A DNA stretch of 64,000 nucleotides. Origin: Methanolobus sp. (GTDB lineage: Archaea; Halobacteriota; Methanosarcinia; Methanosarcinales; Methanosarcinaceae). The stretch lies in the NCBI RefSeq assembly GCF_016278385.1, contig NZ_JADQBY010000013.1, positions 62,001-126,000 of the forward strand. The letters run 5' to 3'. Both the position numbers and the translations under genes were made by a program. The notes beneath the pieces are model-generated. The model searched no databases. It saw only the letters and a list, made by a program, of their open reading frames with translations, and was not told where the DNA came from. Below are positions 44,688-53,501 of this stretch, in pieces. Every line of letters begins with the position of its first letter. Position 1 is the stretch's first letter.

Positions 44688-45671
44688 ATGAGAAAAAGAA
44701 TCATCTATGGTCCGATCCTTTCAAGAAGACTTGGAAGGTCCCTTGGAATTGATGTAATTAAAAATTCCGACACAAAAAAGAACTGTAACTTTGATTGTGT
44801 TTATTGCCAGCTTGGACATGCAGATAACAATATTACAGGACCAGAGGACGTTAAAGGAGCAGTCAGAACCGAAGAGGTCATTGAAGACATCAGCTCATAT
44901 CACAAGAACATCGATCACCTTGATTACATAACTTTTTCCGGTACCTGTGAGCCCACACTAAACCTTAGACTTGGAGAAATGATAAAGGGAATTAAGGAAA
45001 TCAGCGAGCATCCGGTTTGTGTGATAACTAATTCTTCTCTTGTTGAAAGAGATGATGTACGCTCAAATATTGCTGAAGCTGACTTTGTGGTAGCAACTCT
45101 TGTATCCGGTTATGAAGATACATTCAGAGCAATCAACCGGCCTGTTGATGGTATCAGACTTGAGAATATTATCAACGGGTTGAAAGCCATAATGGACATG
45201 GAAAAACGCCCAAAGCTCGGGATTGAAATAATGCTTGTTGATTCGACAACAAATTATCCTGTGAACTGCACGGACAGAGAAATTGATAGACTACTAGAAG
45301 TCCTCAAGACAATTGGCCCTGATGAAATAGAAATACTTACGGTTAGTAGGCCACCTGCAGAGGAATATATTATTCCTGTATCAGATACCAGACTAAAGGA
45401 AATTGCCTTCAGATTCGATGAAGAGTTTGGGAGGGGTCGGGTGAAACTGGTACTTAAGGGTCTTAAAAGAAATCGTTCAAGCATGAAACATGAGAACATA
45501 GAAGAAGAGGTCTACGACCTTATACTAAGGAGACCCTGCACTTTTAAGCAAATATGTGCATCCCTTGGAGTCGATAGTGTGGAACTTGAACCCATTATTG
45601 AAAAACTGATGTTATCAGAAAGTGTAATTGAGATTGGGAATGTAGAAGAAAGATATTATAAAACATCCTGA
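44688..45671 (+). CDS. Radical SAM protein (COG0731-like) with C-terminal winged-helix-like tail
   Basis: A 327-residue radical SAM enzyme. It starts YGPILSRRLGRSLGIDVI, has the cluster motif CNFDCVYCQLG (CxxxCxxC), TFSGTCEPTLN, VITNSSL and a partial TIM barrel to about residue 235. The last 60 residues (YDLILRRPCTFKQICASLGVDSVELEPIIEKL) read like a winged helix. COG0731 contains the wyosine-base enzyme TYW1 and uncharacterised relatives; the DNA-binding-like tail points to the latter. It is 35 bp after the MBL gene. Confidence 0.88.
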   Translation: MRKRIIYGPILSRRLGRSLGIDVIKNSDTKKNCNFDCVYCQLGHADNNITGPEDVKGAVRTEEVIEDISSYHKNIDHLDYITFSGTCEPTLNLRLGEMIKGIKEISEHPVCVITNSSLVERDDVRSNIAEADFVVATLVSGYEDTFRAINRPVDGIRLENIINGLKAIMDMEKRPKLGIEIMLVDSTTNYPVNCTDREIDRLLEVLKTIGPDEIEILTVSRPPAEEYIIPVSDTRLKEIAFRFDEEFGRGRVKLVLKGLKRNRSSMKHENIEEEVYDLILRRPCTFKQICASLGVDSVELEPIIEKLMLSESVIEIGNVEERYYKTS

Positions 45672-45790
45672 ACTCAGGATTATTCAGTTCGGTATATGAT
45701 ATTGCGCTGATATCACACTGAAAATTCATTTATACTTGAAAAATGAGCAATTCAGTACATTTGACAGTACTGAATTGTATATTAAACGAT

Positions 45791-46486
45791 TTAACAGGCG
45801 TAGCTGCCAAACATGGATTTCGCAGATTCTACCAGATTAGACAACATATCCACTGGCACGCTCATAATCATTTCTTCATCCTGTATCTCAGTATATTTCC
45901 TGCTTCCACTGCATCCAATGGTTACTCCTGCCTCACCTGTAAGGTATGGATAGGCAACACCGTCTGCACAGACACTCTGCTTACCTGCAAAGCCTGCGTT
46001 CACACGTCCTCCTGTCTTGTGGAGCAGTGCCTGTGATAGCTCCATTACCTGTTTAGGCTTAGCGATAATGAGAACTACATCTGGTGCGAATGTAGCTTTC
46101 TCAAGAGGGGAGTAAACAACAGCTTTAATTGAGTTTGCTTCTACCATCGGAACTCTTTCCATGGTTGACTTTGCAGAATCAATGGTTGCAAAGTGGTTCA
46201 GGTTGAAATAAACTTCACCGGATTTAAGCTTAGGACTCATCTCAGTTAATCCCATGACTGCAGCTCCACCTTTACACATCTGATCATCAAGCAAAGCATA
46301 GAAAGGAGCACCCAGTCTTCTTACGTTGTCTACCATCTGGCAGTGTCTTGTATTTTCACCTATATGAGGGATTCCTGCAGGAATCTCTTCACCGGTCTTT
46401 ACCAGATAGACAGCAACTGGAGAAGTATTCATTTGAAGTATTTCTATGAGCTCTTTACCGAATCTCTGAATGTCATCGTTGTTCAT
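45791..46486 (-). CDS. DUF169 family protein, copy B
   Basis: A 231-residue DUF169 protein starting at ATG 46486, which has AGGAG 8 nt upstream; the frame reaches 46564 without support. It shares with copy A the SPVAVYLVKTGEEIPAGI start, RHCQMVDNVRRLG, and GKQSVCADGVAYPYLTGEAGVTIGCSGSRKYTEIQDEEMIMSVP ending. It lacks copy A's second cysteine of LGCFGC. It is divergent from the Fsr-like gene and convergent with the radical SAM gene. Function unknown. Confidence 0.9.
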   Translation of the reverse strand: MNNDDIQRFGKELIEILQMNTSPVAVYLVKTGEEIPAGIPHIGENTRHCQMVDNVRRLGAPFYALLDDQMCKGGAAVMGLTEMSPKLKSGEVYFNLNHFATIDSAKSTMERVPMVEANSIKAVVYSPLEKATFAPDVVLIIAKPKQVMELSQALLHKTGGRVNAGFAGKQSVCADGVAYPYLTGEAGVTIGCSGSRKYTEIQDEEMIMSVPVDMLSNLVESAKSMFGSYAC

Positions 46487-46602
46487 TGTGATGTCTCCTA
46501 TCAAAAAAAATTGAGTTCTCGGATGTGCACATAGTACACACAACTGGTATATCAAACTTACCACTCGTTTAGTGAGAAACAGGACATTTCAACATGAGTA
46601 TT

Positions 46603-46634
46603 TAACATCCGTTAACATCATAATAAATTATTAA
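46603..46634. promoter_or_regulatory. Direct repeats and palindrome between DUF169-B and the Fsr-like gene
   Basis: TTAACATC occurs at 46603-46610 and 46613-46620, a period of 10 bp or one helical turn, followed by the palindrome TAATAAATTATTA (46622-46634). It lies 117 bp upstream of the DUF169-B start and about 300 bp from the Fsr-like start, within a 452-nt divergent intergenic region. A box A-like AGAATTATATCT near 46830 probably serves the Fsr-like gene. Confidence 0.45.
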
Positions 46635-46938
46635 GATCCATAGGGATCCTTTGGCGAAATTATACATGGCAATTACTTATAAACCACAATTCTGGATATT
46701 TACGCTCACGTTTACAATTCTATATTTAAATTTATTGGATTGGCTTTTTATATTTTCTCTCACATGTGTATTATATACCTAAAATAAGTTCGGTTTTGGA
46801 AGCTTCTGCTAACCTCATTCTGGAAATCTTTAGAATTATATCTAATACAATATAGAAACAAAAAACCCCCATTTATTGATAGTATTAGTGAACTAAGAGG
46901 TGGCAGTTAAAAATTACATCAGCACGACCTGTCAATAA

Positions 46939-48900
46939 ATGTTAAAAACTGCTTCCAACGAAAAAGAAGAAAAGACGAAGAGTGATTTTATGTCAGATAA
47001 TTACAAATGGTTCCTAAAAGATGCAGTTGTAGATAAAGCCATGTGTACATTTTGTGGTGCATGTGCTGCAGTTTGCCCATATGATATCGTTGAGTTTGAT
47101 GATAATGGTGCCAAAATAAAGGACGAATGTTACAGAAATGGTGAAGGTGCATGTAAGGATGTCTGCCAGAGAGTAATGACAGATGCAGCGCGTATCTCTA
47201 TGAATGTATTCAATTTCAAAGCAAAGCCACCAACACTCATTGGCCAATATGAAAGAATCGTTGCTGCACGTGCAATGGACTCTCATATACTGGAAAATGG
47301 ACAGGATGGAGGTGCTGTTACAGCCTTTCTTGCATACTGCTTTGATAATGAGCTTATAGATGGCACTTCCATCATTGCTGGTTTATCTAAACCCAGCGTT
47401 AGAATTGTAACTGGCAAAGATGAACTGTTGCAATCCCAGGGTGCCAAGTACTCAACAATACCCGTTATGAGTGCTCTTCGAGATATAGGGAACGAACTCA
47501 ACAATGTTGCAATGGTAGGTTTGCCCTGTCAAACCTATGGAGCAAGAAGAACACAATTTTTCAATGGGCTTAATGTTCACCCTATAGAAGTTGGAATGAA
47601 CGGGGAAAAGGCATCTCTGCCAAATATACCTTACGTCATAGGTCTTTTCTGTATGGAGAATTTCAATTTTGAAAAGTTATCATCCTACCTCATAAGTGAA
47701 GGTGTGGATATGAACAAGGTTAAAAAGTATGCCATACGCCTGGATGAGCTCATAGTGACCACAGATGAAAGTGAAATTAAGTTCAACATAAAGGATCTGC
47801 ATGATTGCGTATGGGAAGGCTGCCGCGTATGTCGTGATGCAGTTTCAAAGGTAGCAGACATTTCAGCAGGTTACGCTGGCAGCTCAATGGGCTGGACAAC
47901 TCTCATTGCAAGAAATATGAAAGGACTGGAACTTCTTGAGAAGGCAGAAAAAGCAGGATATATTGAAACCTCGGAAGATATTGATACTGATCAGATTGAA
48001 GAATTTGCCAGCATTAAAATGGAAAGGTTCAAGAAAGAACTCAAAAAACGTCTTGAAGCTGAGATTCCGGTAAACCATTACTGGGTACGGGATTACCCCG
48101 GTGTGCAACCTGAAGTGAATGGAACGAACTTTGTCAAGATCAAAACTAATTCAGGTATAGTGAATCATGCTTATATGGCTAAAGTTACAAGACTTGCCGA
48201 GAAATATGGAGATGGCACTCTTGAACTTACCACGCGAAAAAGTATCGAGATACAGGGCGTAAAAGGTGAGAATGTAGACGATCTTATGAACGAAATATAT
48301 TCAAGCGGCCTGACCACCATAGGAATGGGTTATGCAACAGCATGTCCGGGTAATACATATTGTCCTGAAGGTCTTGTCAATACTAAAGACCTGGCTAATG
48401 AGCTCACAATGCTGTTCGCTCAGAAAAACATGCCACATAAAATGAAGATTGGTGTGGCGGGTTGTCCCAATAACTGTGTTCGTGCACATAACAATGATAT
48501 TGGTATCATAGGTCAGCTCTACCCTACAATAGATCTGGATAAATGCACCGGTTGTGGTAGATGTGAAGAACTGTGCAAGGTTAATGCTATCTCCATTGAA
48601 AATGGTAAATCTGTAATAGACCGTGATATCTGCATCAATTGCGGATGGTGTATCAGGGGTTGTCCGCACGAGGGTGCCATTGAAGGTCAGCGTGGATTTT
48701 CCGTATGGATTGGTGGCAATAGCGCAAGAAGACCTACAGATGGAATACTTCTGAAATCATTCTGCACTCCCAAGGAAATTCCTGAAATCGTTGAGAGTGT
48801 ACGCTTACATTTCGTCAAACACAGAACACAACCAGGTAAAGAACGCCTTGGCAATATTATGGAAAAAGTAGGAAAGGGAGAATTTGTAAGCACGATGTGA
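46939..48900 (+). CDS. fsr: F420-dependent sulfite/nitrite reductase-like fusion (Fsr family)
   Basis: A 653-residue fusion. The N-terminal half (about 20-340) has two ferredoxin-like clusters (CTFCGACAAVCP) and an FrhB/FpoF-type F420-binding region (LPCQTYGARR, GLFCMENF). The C-terminal half is a siroheme sulfite/nitrite reductase, with CPGNTYC (C-x5-C) and CPNNC (C-x3-C) for the coupled [4Fe-4S]-siroheme, and an inserted ferredoxin (CTGCGRCEELC, CINCGWCIRGC). Known Fsr reduces sulfite with F420H2 in methanogens; a Methanosarcinales/ANME-type group has been reported to act on nitrite instead. Start is ATG 46939 or 46990 (MSDNYKW). Confidence 0.92.
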   Translation: MLKTASNEKEEKTKSDFMSDNYKWFLKDAVVDKAMCTFCGACAAVCPYDIVEFDDNGAKIKDECYRNGEGACKDVCQRVMTDAARISMNVFNFKAKPPTLIGQYERIVAARAMDSHILENGQDGGAVTAFLAYCFDNELIDGTSIIAGLSKPSVRIVTGKDELLQSQGAKYSTIPVMSALRDIGNELNNVAMVGLPCQTYGARRTQFFNGLNVHPIEVGMNGEKASLPNIPYVIGLFCMENFNFEKLSSYLISEGVDMNKVKKYAIRLDELIVTTDESEIKFNIKDLHDCVWEGCRVCRDAVSKVADISAGYAGSSMGWTTLIARNMKGLELLEKAEKAGYIETSEDIDTDQIEEFASIKMERFKKELKKRLEAEIPVNHYWVRDYPGVQPEVNGTNFVKIKTNSGIVNHAYMAKVTRLAEKYGDGTLELTTRKSIEIQGVKGENVDDLMNEIYSSGLTTIGMGYATACPGNTYCPEGLVNTKDLANELTMLFAQKNMPHKMKIGVAGCPNNCVRAHNNDIGIIGQLYPTIDLDKCTGCGRCEELCKVNAISIENGKSVIDRDICINCGWCIRGCPHEGAIEGQRGFSVWIGGNSARRPTDGILLKSFCTPKEIPEIVESVRLHFVKHRTQPGKERLGNIMEKVGKGEFVSTM

Positions 48901-49262
48901 TCTTATGATCCTTTTTTTTTGAATCTCAAAAATGAATCAATTAAAGACAAGTTAAAATCCAGTAAGATTAGAGGAAAGAAGGTTTATTGATGCTAAGAGA
49001 TGGAGCTACAAACATAGGATAAATATGATTTTATGCAAAGTCCTCATTGATTAATTTGGAACAAATCCTTGTTTGTCGATATGGTGAAAAGACTATCCTT
49101 AAAAAGAACTGTTTACATTTTGTGAAGATTCCGGTAGTTATTTAGGTAGTTTTATCTCATATAATAGCATATATTGAATATTCCTAATTATATATAACTT
49201 TAGAAATAGCTCTGGCGATTTATATAATCTGATTGAAAAAAGTATATTGGGTGGTTGGAAAA
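48901..49262 (+). other. AT-rich intergenic region before the ATP-grasp array
   Basis: This 362-nt stretch begins with a run of nine T right after the fsr stop codon (48912-48920), a probable terminator. It ends with the first ATP-grasp promoter (box A-like AATTATATATAAC near 49187-49199). No gene or strong structure is seen between. Confidence 0.5.
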
Positions 49263-50489
49263 GTGAAAAAACTTATGATTCTAGGAGCTGCCAGAACACA
49301 AGTTCCAATAATTAAATTAGCTAAGGAACGTGGCTTTGAAACAATCGTGGTAAGCTGCAAGGGTGGTTATCCCGGTTTAAAATTTGCAGATAAGATATAT
49401 GAAGTTGACATTTGTGATAAAGAAAAAGTATTGGAAGTTGCTATAACAGAGCATGTTGATGGGATAGTTACAGATCAACTTGACTTTCCGGTTCCAACCA
49501 TTGCTTATGTAACTGAGAAATTAGGCCTTCCAAGTATTGGCTATGATTGTGCACTAAAGTTCACTAACAAATTCTTAATGAGGAATGAAAGCACTAAATT
49601 AGGAATAAAGAATCCTAAATACTATAAGATTTCAACCCTGGAAGAAGCCAGGGAAAAGTGTTTGGACATTGGTCTTCCAGTAATAATAAAACCTACAGAT
49701 AGCGCTGGCAGTAGGGGGATTTCAGTGATAAGAAATCTCACTGACCTAGAGGATGTATTCGAGCCTGCAATTGCTTTCTCTAAAGAGAATTGCTTAATAA
49801 TGGAAAAGTACATTCAGGGAGAAGAATATGTAATTGCAGGCTTTGCTTCAAATTACAAGTTCACAAATTTAGCAATTGGGAAAAGGCAATTATTTGATAT
49901 TCCAGGTGTATTTATTCCCAATGTAACCCTTTACAGTTCATCTCCTGAAAATTATATTGAAGAGCAGATGTTAAAGACTAATAAATATTTGATCGAGGGG
50001 TTTGGTTTAAAATTCGGTGTTACTCACTCTGAGTATATAGTTGAAGAAGGAACAGGGGATATATATCTTGTAGAATGTGCTGCCAGAGGTGCTATATGTG
50101 CCTCATCTCACTTGGTACAATTAGCTACGGGCATTGATGTAAATAGTCTATTGCTTGATGTTGCCGTGGGGGATGTAGAGGAAATTGAAATTCAAGATAT
50201 AGAGAGCAATGTATCTGGATATTTATTGTTCACGTTGCCAAAGGGCTTTGTTAAAGAGATTAGAGGTATCGATAAAATACAGTCAGTACCAGGTGTCCAG
50301 AAAGTGTATATTGAGCCTATCTATATAGGGATGGAAACAAAAGTCATGACCGATAAAGGTAACCGTATGGGCCCGATTCTCATCAAAGGTAAAACTAAAG
50401 AACAATGTGAAAATACAATAAATGAAATAAAGACATTGTTTGAGATCGATGTAGAAACCTCTGAAGGAATCAAAGGTATAATATGGTAG
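49263..50489 (+). CDS. ATP-grasp ligase, tandem copy 1
   Basis: A protein of about 408 residues. The GTG at 49263 gives MKKLMILGAARTQVPII, matching copy 3; the frame upstream to TTG 49233 is not conserved. A pre-ATP-grasp Rossmann-like region (1-100) leads to the ATP-grasp core (about 105-300: LPVIIKPTDSAGSRGISVI, MEKYIQGEEYVIAGF, LVECAARGA) and a C-terminal domain (about 310-408) that resembles the LAL_C2 region of L-amino-acid ligases (VPGVQKVYIEPIYIGM, then GNRMGPILIKG). Such enzymes join a carboxylate to an amine via acyl phosphate. Relative to copies 2 and 3 one residue is missing after ECAARGA. Substrate unknown. Confidence 0.85.
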   Translation: MKKLMILGAARTQVPIIKLAKERGFETIVVSCKGGYPGLKFADKIYEVDICDKEKVLEVAITEHVDGIVTDQLDFPVPTIAYVTEKLGLPSIGYDCALKFTNKFLMRNESTKLGIKNPKYYKISTLEEAREKCLDIGLPVIIKPTDSAGSRGISVIRNLTDLEDVFEPAIAFSKENCLIMEKYIQGEEYVIAGFASNYKFTNLAIGKRQLFDIPGVFIPNVTLYSSSPENYIEEQMLKTNKYLIEGFGLKFGVTHSEYIVEEGTGDIYLVECAARGAICASSHLVQLATGIDVNSLLLDVAVGDVEEIEIQDIESNVSGYLLFTLPKGFVKEIRGIDKIQSVPGVQKVYIEPIYIGMETKVMTDKGNRMGPILIKGKTKEQCENTINEIKTLFEIDVETSEGIKGIIW

Positions 50490-50504
50490 GGATGTACTGA
50501 AAAG

Positions 50505-50569
50505 ATTGGGTTTTTAGAAACCCAATTTTCTATTAAAATGAGTCTATGTAGAAATCCTCATTTTAATAG
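50505..50569 (+). terminator. Double hairpin after ATP-grasp copy 1
   Basis: ATTGGGTTT, loop TTAG, AAACCCAAT (9 bp, 50505-50526) is followed by TTT. Then CTATTAAAATGAG (50530-50542) and CTCATTTTAATAG (50557-50569) form a perfect 13-bp stem with a 14-nt loop. Weaker forms of the first hairpin (TTGGTTT...TAGAAA) follow copies 2 and 3, so gene and terminator were duplicated together. Confidence 0.7.
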
Positions 50570-50633
50570 TAGTATAATTTTGATAAAGATATCAGGATTA
50601 TTTATGATATTTATATGAATTAATCGGTAATTT

Positions 50634-51913
50634 CAGTAATTTGCTAATTCTCCCTTCGATTCACTTCTTCCTGTTATCATTCTACCTCAAACACTGCACA
50701 ACCAACTGAATCCTTAGCTTTCTCCTAAGCCATTCTCCAACAAACAGGATATATCTATCAAATCTGAATTTATCCTCATCAATTATCGGAGGACCTTGTT
50801 TTACAATCGTGAAATGCTTTTTCTGAATTCTCAGCCATGTATTTCTAAGCAGGAACGATACCAATGCAAAGAAGTATCTTAGAGTAACGTTTATTGTAGA
50901 TGTTTTGGGTTTGACTATATTTCTCATCCTGTAAGACGATTCAATAGCAAACTTCCTTCTGTATACATTGCTGATCCTCCTGGGTTTCCATTTAATTCCA
51001 TACACTACAAAACCAAGATTTTCACACCCTGTTTTATTCCTTTTACCTTTCAGGTACTTGACATCGAGAACAATATCCAACCTAACCACTTTCTTCTGAG
51101 GATTCTTCATTATATCTTCAGTATATCTCGCGTTTCTACCGATAAGTAGTCGCTTGATTTTGTATCCTCTTCTTACTACAGGTGTAATATGAGCAATCCC
51201 TTTGTTCTGTAAGAACTCAAAGACATCAACAGAATAAAACCCTCGGCCCAAACAAAGAACCTTGGTCTTTAAACCTAGATCATTTATCATATCAAGAAAA
51301 TAGTTGAGGTAATAGACCGTTGTTTTACTTTTTTCTACTGGAAGAACAGATATAGTGAACCTCTCATTCTTGTTTATTATAGATAATGAAATATATGAAT
51401 AGAAAGAGTTTGTTGACTTTTTTGCCTGTCCACGTATCACATAGTTTTCATTGGATTGATCAGTTCTTCCATAATAAGGGTCATTTGTAAAGTCGATAGC
51501 AAACTCATACTTTTTCTCTGGATTAAGTGTGGCAATAGGATCTTGGAGCAGGATATTTTCGTTTAGGTGGATAAGTTCTTCAAGATCAAGTTTATTGAGA
51601 TGATGTCTTGTAGATGTTTCACAAGAAATCTTTTGATAGTGTTTTGACATGGAATGAATCGAACTATTATCTACTGCCATACAAATGGCAGCATAGAACA
51701 GGTCTTTACAGGTAAGTGAACCATTGATAGTAATGATGATATTATCCGTAAGGGATTTTAGAACAGTATCAATGCATTCTTTAGGTCTTAATTCGACTTT
51801 AGCACAGGCGTTTGGATTAGATGCTAGAAGAGACATATGGCGGCGTTTCCGCAGCTTATAAAGCTATCTAAAGGCATTGATGAGCTCAAATGGATTAAAT
51901 TAGCAAAGTACTG
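50634..51913 (-). mobile_element. ISH3-like insertion sequence, 1280 bp, with inverted repeats and 5-bp target duplication
   Basis: Terminal inverted repeats: CAGTAATTTGCTAATT (50634-50649) and, read inward from the right end, CAGTACTTTGCTAATT (51913-51898), 15 of 16 matching. AATTT flanks the element on both sides (50629-50633 and 51914-51918), a 5-bp target duplication. Size, repeat length and duplication length fit the archaeal ISH3 family. It sits between ATP-grasp copies 1 and 2 and holds a single transposase gene on the minus strand. Confidence 0.9.
50682..51836 (-). CDS. ISH3-like DDE transposase
   Basis: A 384-residue transposase filling the insertion sequence. Motifs include FAIDFTNDPYYG (first catalytic Asp region), RGFYSVDVFEFL (second Asp region) and YRRKFAIESSYRMRN (catalytic Glu region, the YREK-type signature). 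In the second region, the codon before RGFYS is GGC (51248-51246), giving LGRGFYS where DDE transposases of this type normally have Asp-Arg. A single GAC to GGC transition would explain it and would probably inactivate the enzyme. The frame is otherwise intact. Confidence 0.88.
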   Translation of the reverse strand: MSLLASNPNACAKVELRPKECIDTVLKSLTDNIIITINGSLTCKDLFYAAICMAVDNSSIHSMSKHYQKISCETSTRHHLNKLDLEELIHLNENILLQDPIATLNPEKKYEFAIDFTNDPYYGRTDQSNENYVIRGQAKKSTNSFYSYISLSIINKNERFTISVLPVEKSKTTVYYLNYFLDMINDLGLKTKVLCLGRGFYSVDVFEFLQNKGIAHITPVVRRGYKIKRLLIGRNARYTEDIMKNPQKKVVRLDIVLDVKYLKGKRNKTGCENLGFVVYGIKWKPRRISNVYRRKFAIESSYRMRNIVKPKTSTINVTLRYFFALVSFLLRNTWLRIQKKHFTIVKQGPPIIDEDKFRFDRYILFVGEWLRRKLRIQLVVQCLR

Positions 51914-52041
51914 AATTTGTTTATATCTAATAATTTTTATTAACAAGTATACTTATATAAGGTTATGTGCGTTGTACGTAGGTGTATATACAACAAGTAG
52001 GCACCTATTTACCTGTATATATATATCTTTAACTATGTTAT

Positions 52042-52069
52042 AGGAGTTTGCATTCATGAAAAAGTGATG
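52042..52069 (+). promoter_or_regulatory. Disrupted or coupled start of ATP-grasp copy 2
   Basis: AGGAG (52042-52046) is followed, as in copy 3, by ATGAAAAA (52056). Here a TGA occurs at codon 4 (ATG AAA AAG TGA), overlapping GTG 52064 and ATG 52067. Copies 1 and 3 read on in frame (MKKLM). Either one A was lost from the A-run, or a three-codon leader couples translation to the downstream start. Confidence 0.7.
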
Positions 52070-53284
52070 ATCCTTGGGGCCGCTAGAGCACAAGTTCCAA
52101 TAATCAAACTAGCTAAAAAACGTGGCTTTGAGACAATTGTTGTAAGCCCTAAAGGTAATTATCCCGGCTTTAAACTTGCAGATAAGACCTATGAAGTTGA
52201 CATATATAATAAAGAAAAAGTCCTGGAAGTTGCTAAAATAGAGCAAGTTGATGGAGTAGTTACAGATCAGCTTGATTTTCCTGTTCCAACCGCTGCTTAT
52301 GTGACTGAGAAATTAGGCCTGCCAAGTATTGGCTATGATTGCTCACTAAAGTTCACTAATAAATACTTAATGCGGAATGAATGTTCTATATTAGGAATAA
52401 AGATTCCTGAATACTATAGGGTTTCAACCCTGGAAGAAGCCAGGGAAAAGTGTTTGGACATCGGTCTTCCAGTAATAATAAAACCGACAGATAGCGCTGG
52501 CAGTAGGGGTGTATCAGTGATAAGAAATATCACAGAACTGGAGGATAAATTCGAGTCTACAATTGCTTTCTCTGGTGATCATTACATACTAGTAGAAAAG
52601 TACATTCAGGGAGAAGAGTACGCAATTGAAGGTTTTGCTTCAAATTATAAGTTCACAAATTTGGCTATTGGGAAAAGGCAATTCTTTGATATTCCCGATG
52701 TATTCGCTCCCAATGTAACTATGTTCTGTTCATCTCCTGGAAATCATATTGAGGAGCAGATGTTAAATATTAATAAATATTTGATTGAGGGTTTTGGCTT
52801 AAAATTCGGTGTTACTCACTCTGAGTATATAGTTGAAGAAGGAACAGGGGATATATATTTTGTAGAAAGTTGTGCCAGGGGTGCTGCGTCTTGTATCTCA
52901 TCTCATCAAATACCATTAGCTACGGGCATTGATGTAAACAGTCTGTTGCTTGATGTTGCTGTGGGTAATGTAGAGGAAATTGAAATTCAGAATATAGAGA
53001 ACAACGTATCTACATATTTGCTGTTCACGTTGCCAGAGGGCATTGTTAAAGATACAAGAGGTATTGAAGAAATTGATTCAGTACCAGGCGTCTATAAAGT
53101 ATATATCGACCCTATCCCCAAAGGAATGGAAACAAAAACAATGGTGGATAAAGGTAACCGTAGGGGTCCGATCATCATCAAAGGGGAAAATAAAGAACAA
53201 TGTGAAAAGACAATAAATGAAGTAAAGGCTTTGTTTAAGGTCGATGTGGAAACCTCTGAAGGGATCAAAGGTATAATCTGGTAG
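52064..53284 (+). CDS. ATP-grasp ligase, tandem copy 2
   Basis: A 406-residue paralogue of copy 1 with the same domains: LPVIIKPTDSAGSRGVSVI, VEKYIQGEEYAIEGF, VESCARGAASC and a C-terminal LAL_C2-like part ending VETSEGIKGIIW. It is the most divergent copy (VESCARGA for VECAARGA; VYKVYIDPIPKGM for VQKVYIEPIYIGM). The original start has been lost, and translation must begin at GTG 52064 or ATG 52067, 17 nt or more from the Shine-Dalgarno. The IS element ends 150 bp upstream. Confidence 0.82.
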   Translation: MMILGAARAQVPIIKLAKKRGFETIVVSPKGNYPGFKLADKTYEVDIYNKEKVLEVAKIEQVDGVVTDQLDFPVPTAAYVTEKLGLPSIGYDCSLKFTNKYLMRNECSILGIKIPEYYRVSTLEEAREKCLDIGLPVIIKPTDSAGSRGVSVIRNITELEDKFESTIAFSGDHYILVEKYIQGEEYAIEGFASNYKFTNLAIGKRQFFDIPDVFAPNVTMFCSSPGNHIEEQMLNINKYLIEGFGLKFGVTHSEYIVEEGTGDIYFVESCARGAASCISSHQIPLATGIDVNSLLLDVAVGNVEEIEIQNIENNVSTYLLFTLPEGIVKDTRGIEEIDSVPGVYKVYIDPIPKGMETKTMVDKGNRRGPIIIKGENKEQCEKTINEVKALFKVDVETSEGIKGIIW

Positions 53285-53501
53285 GAATTTTGAAATGATT
53301 GGTTTTGTAGAAACCCTATTTTCTCTAAACATTAGTCTCTGTACATCGATATATTATACACATGTATATACATTAACAAGATTATTATATTTTACACGTA
53401 CACGTATATATAGGCATATATTTATAGGTAGTTGTACGTTATTGCAGTAGATTTCTACTTGCTTTGGTATATATCTTTAAATATATTACAGGAGTTTGTT
53501 C

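Noticed and set aside
49233-49263. TTG 49233 as start of ATP-grasp copy 1
   Set aside because: The extra ten residues have no counterpart in copies 2 and 3, and GTG 49263 aligns with the start of copy 3.
53340-53470. Repeated ACGTATA / TACACGTA motifs between ATP-grasp copies 2 and 3 as a CRISPR-like or origin-like array
   Set aside because: Spacing and unit length are irregular, and the similarity to the region before copy 2 is explained by duplication of the gene with its promoter.
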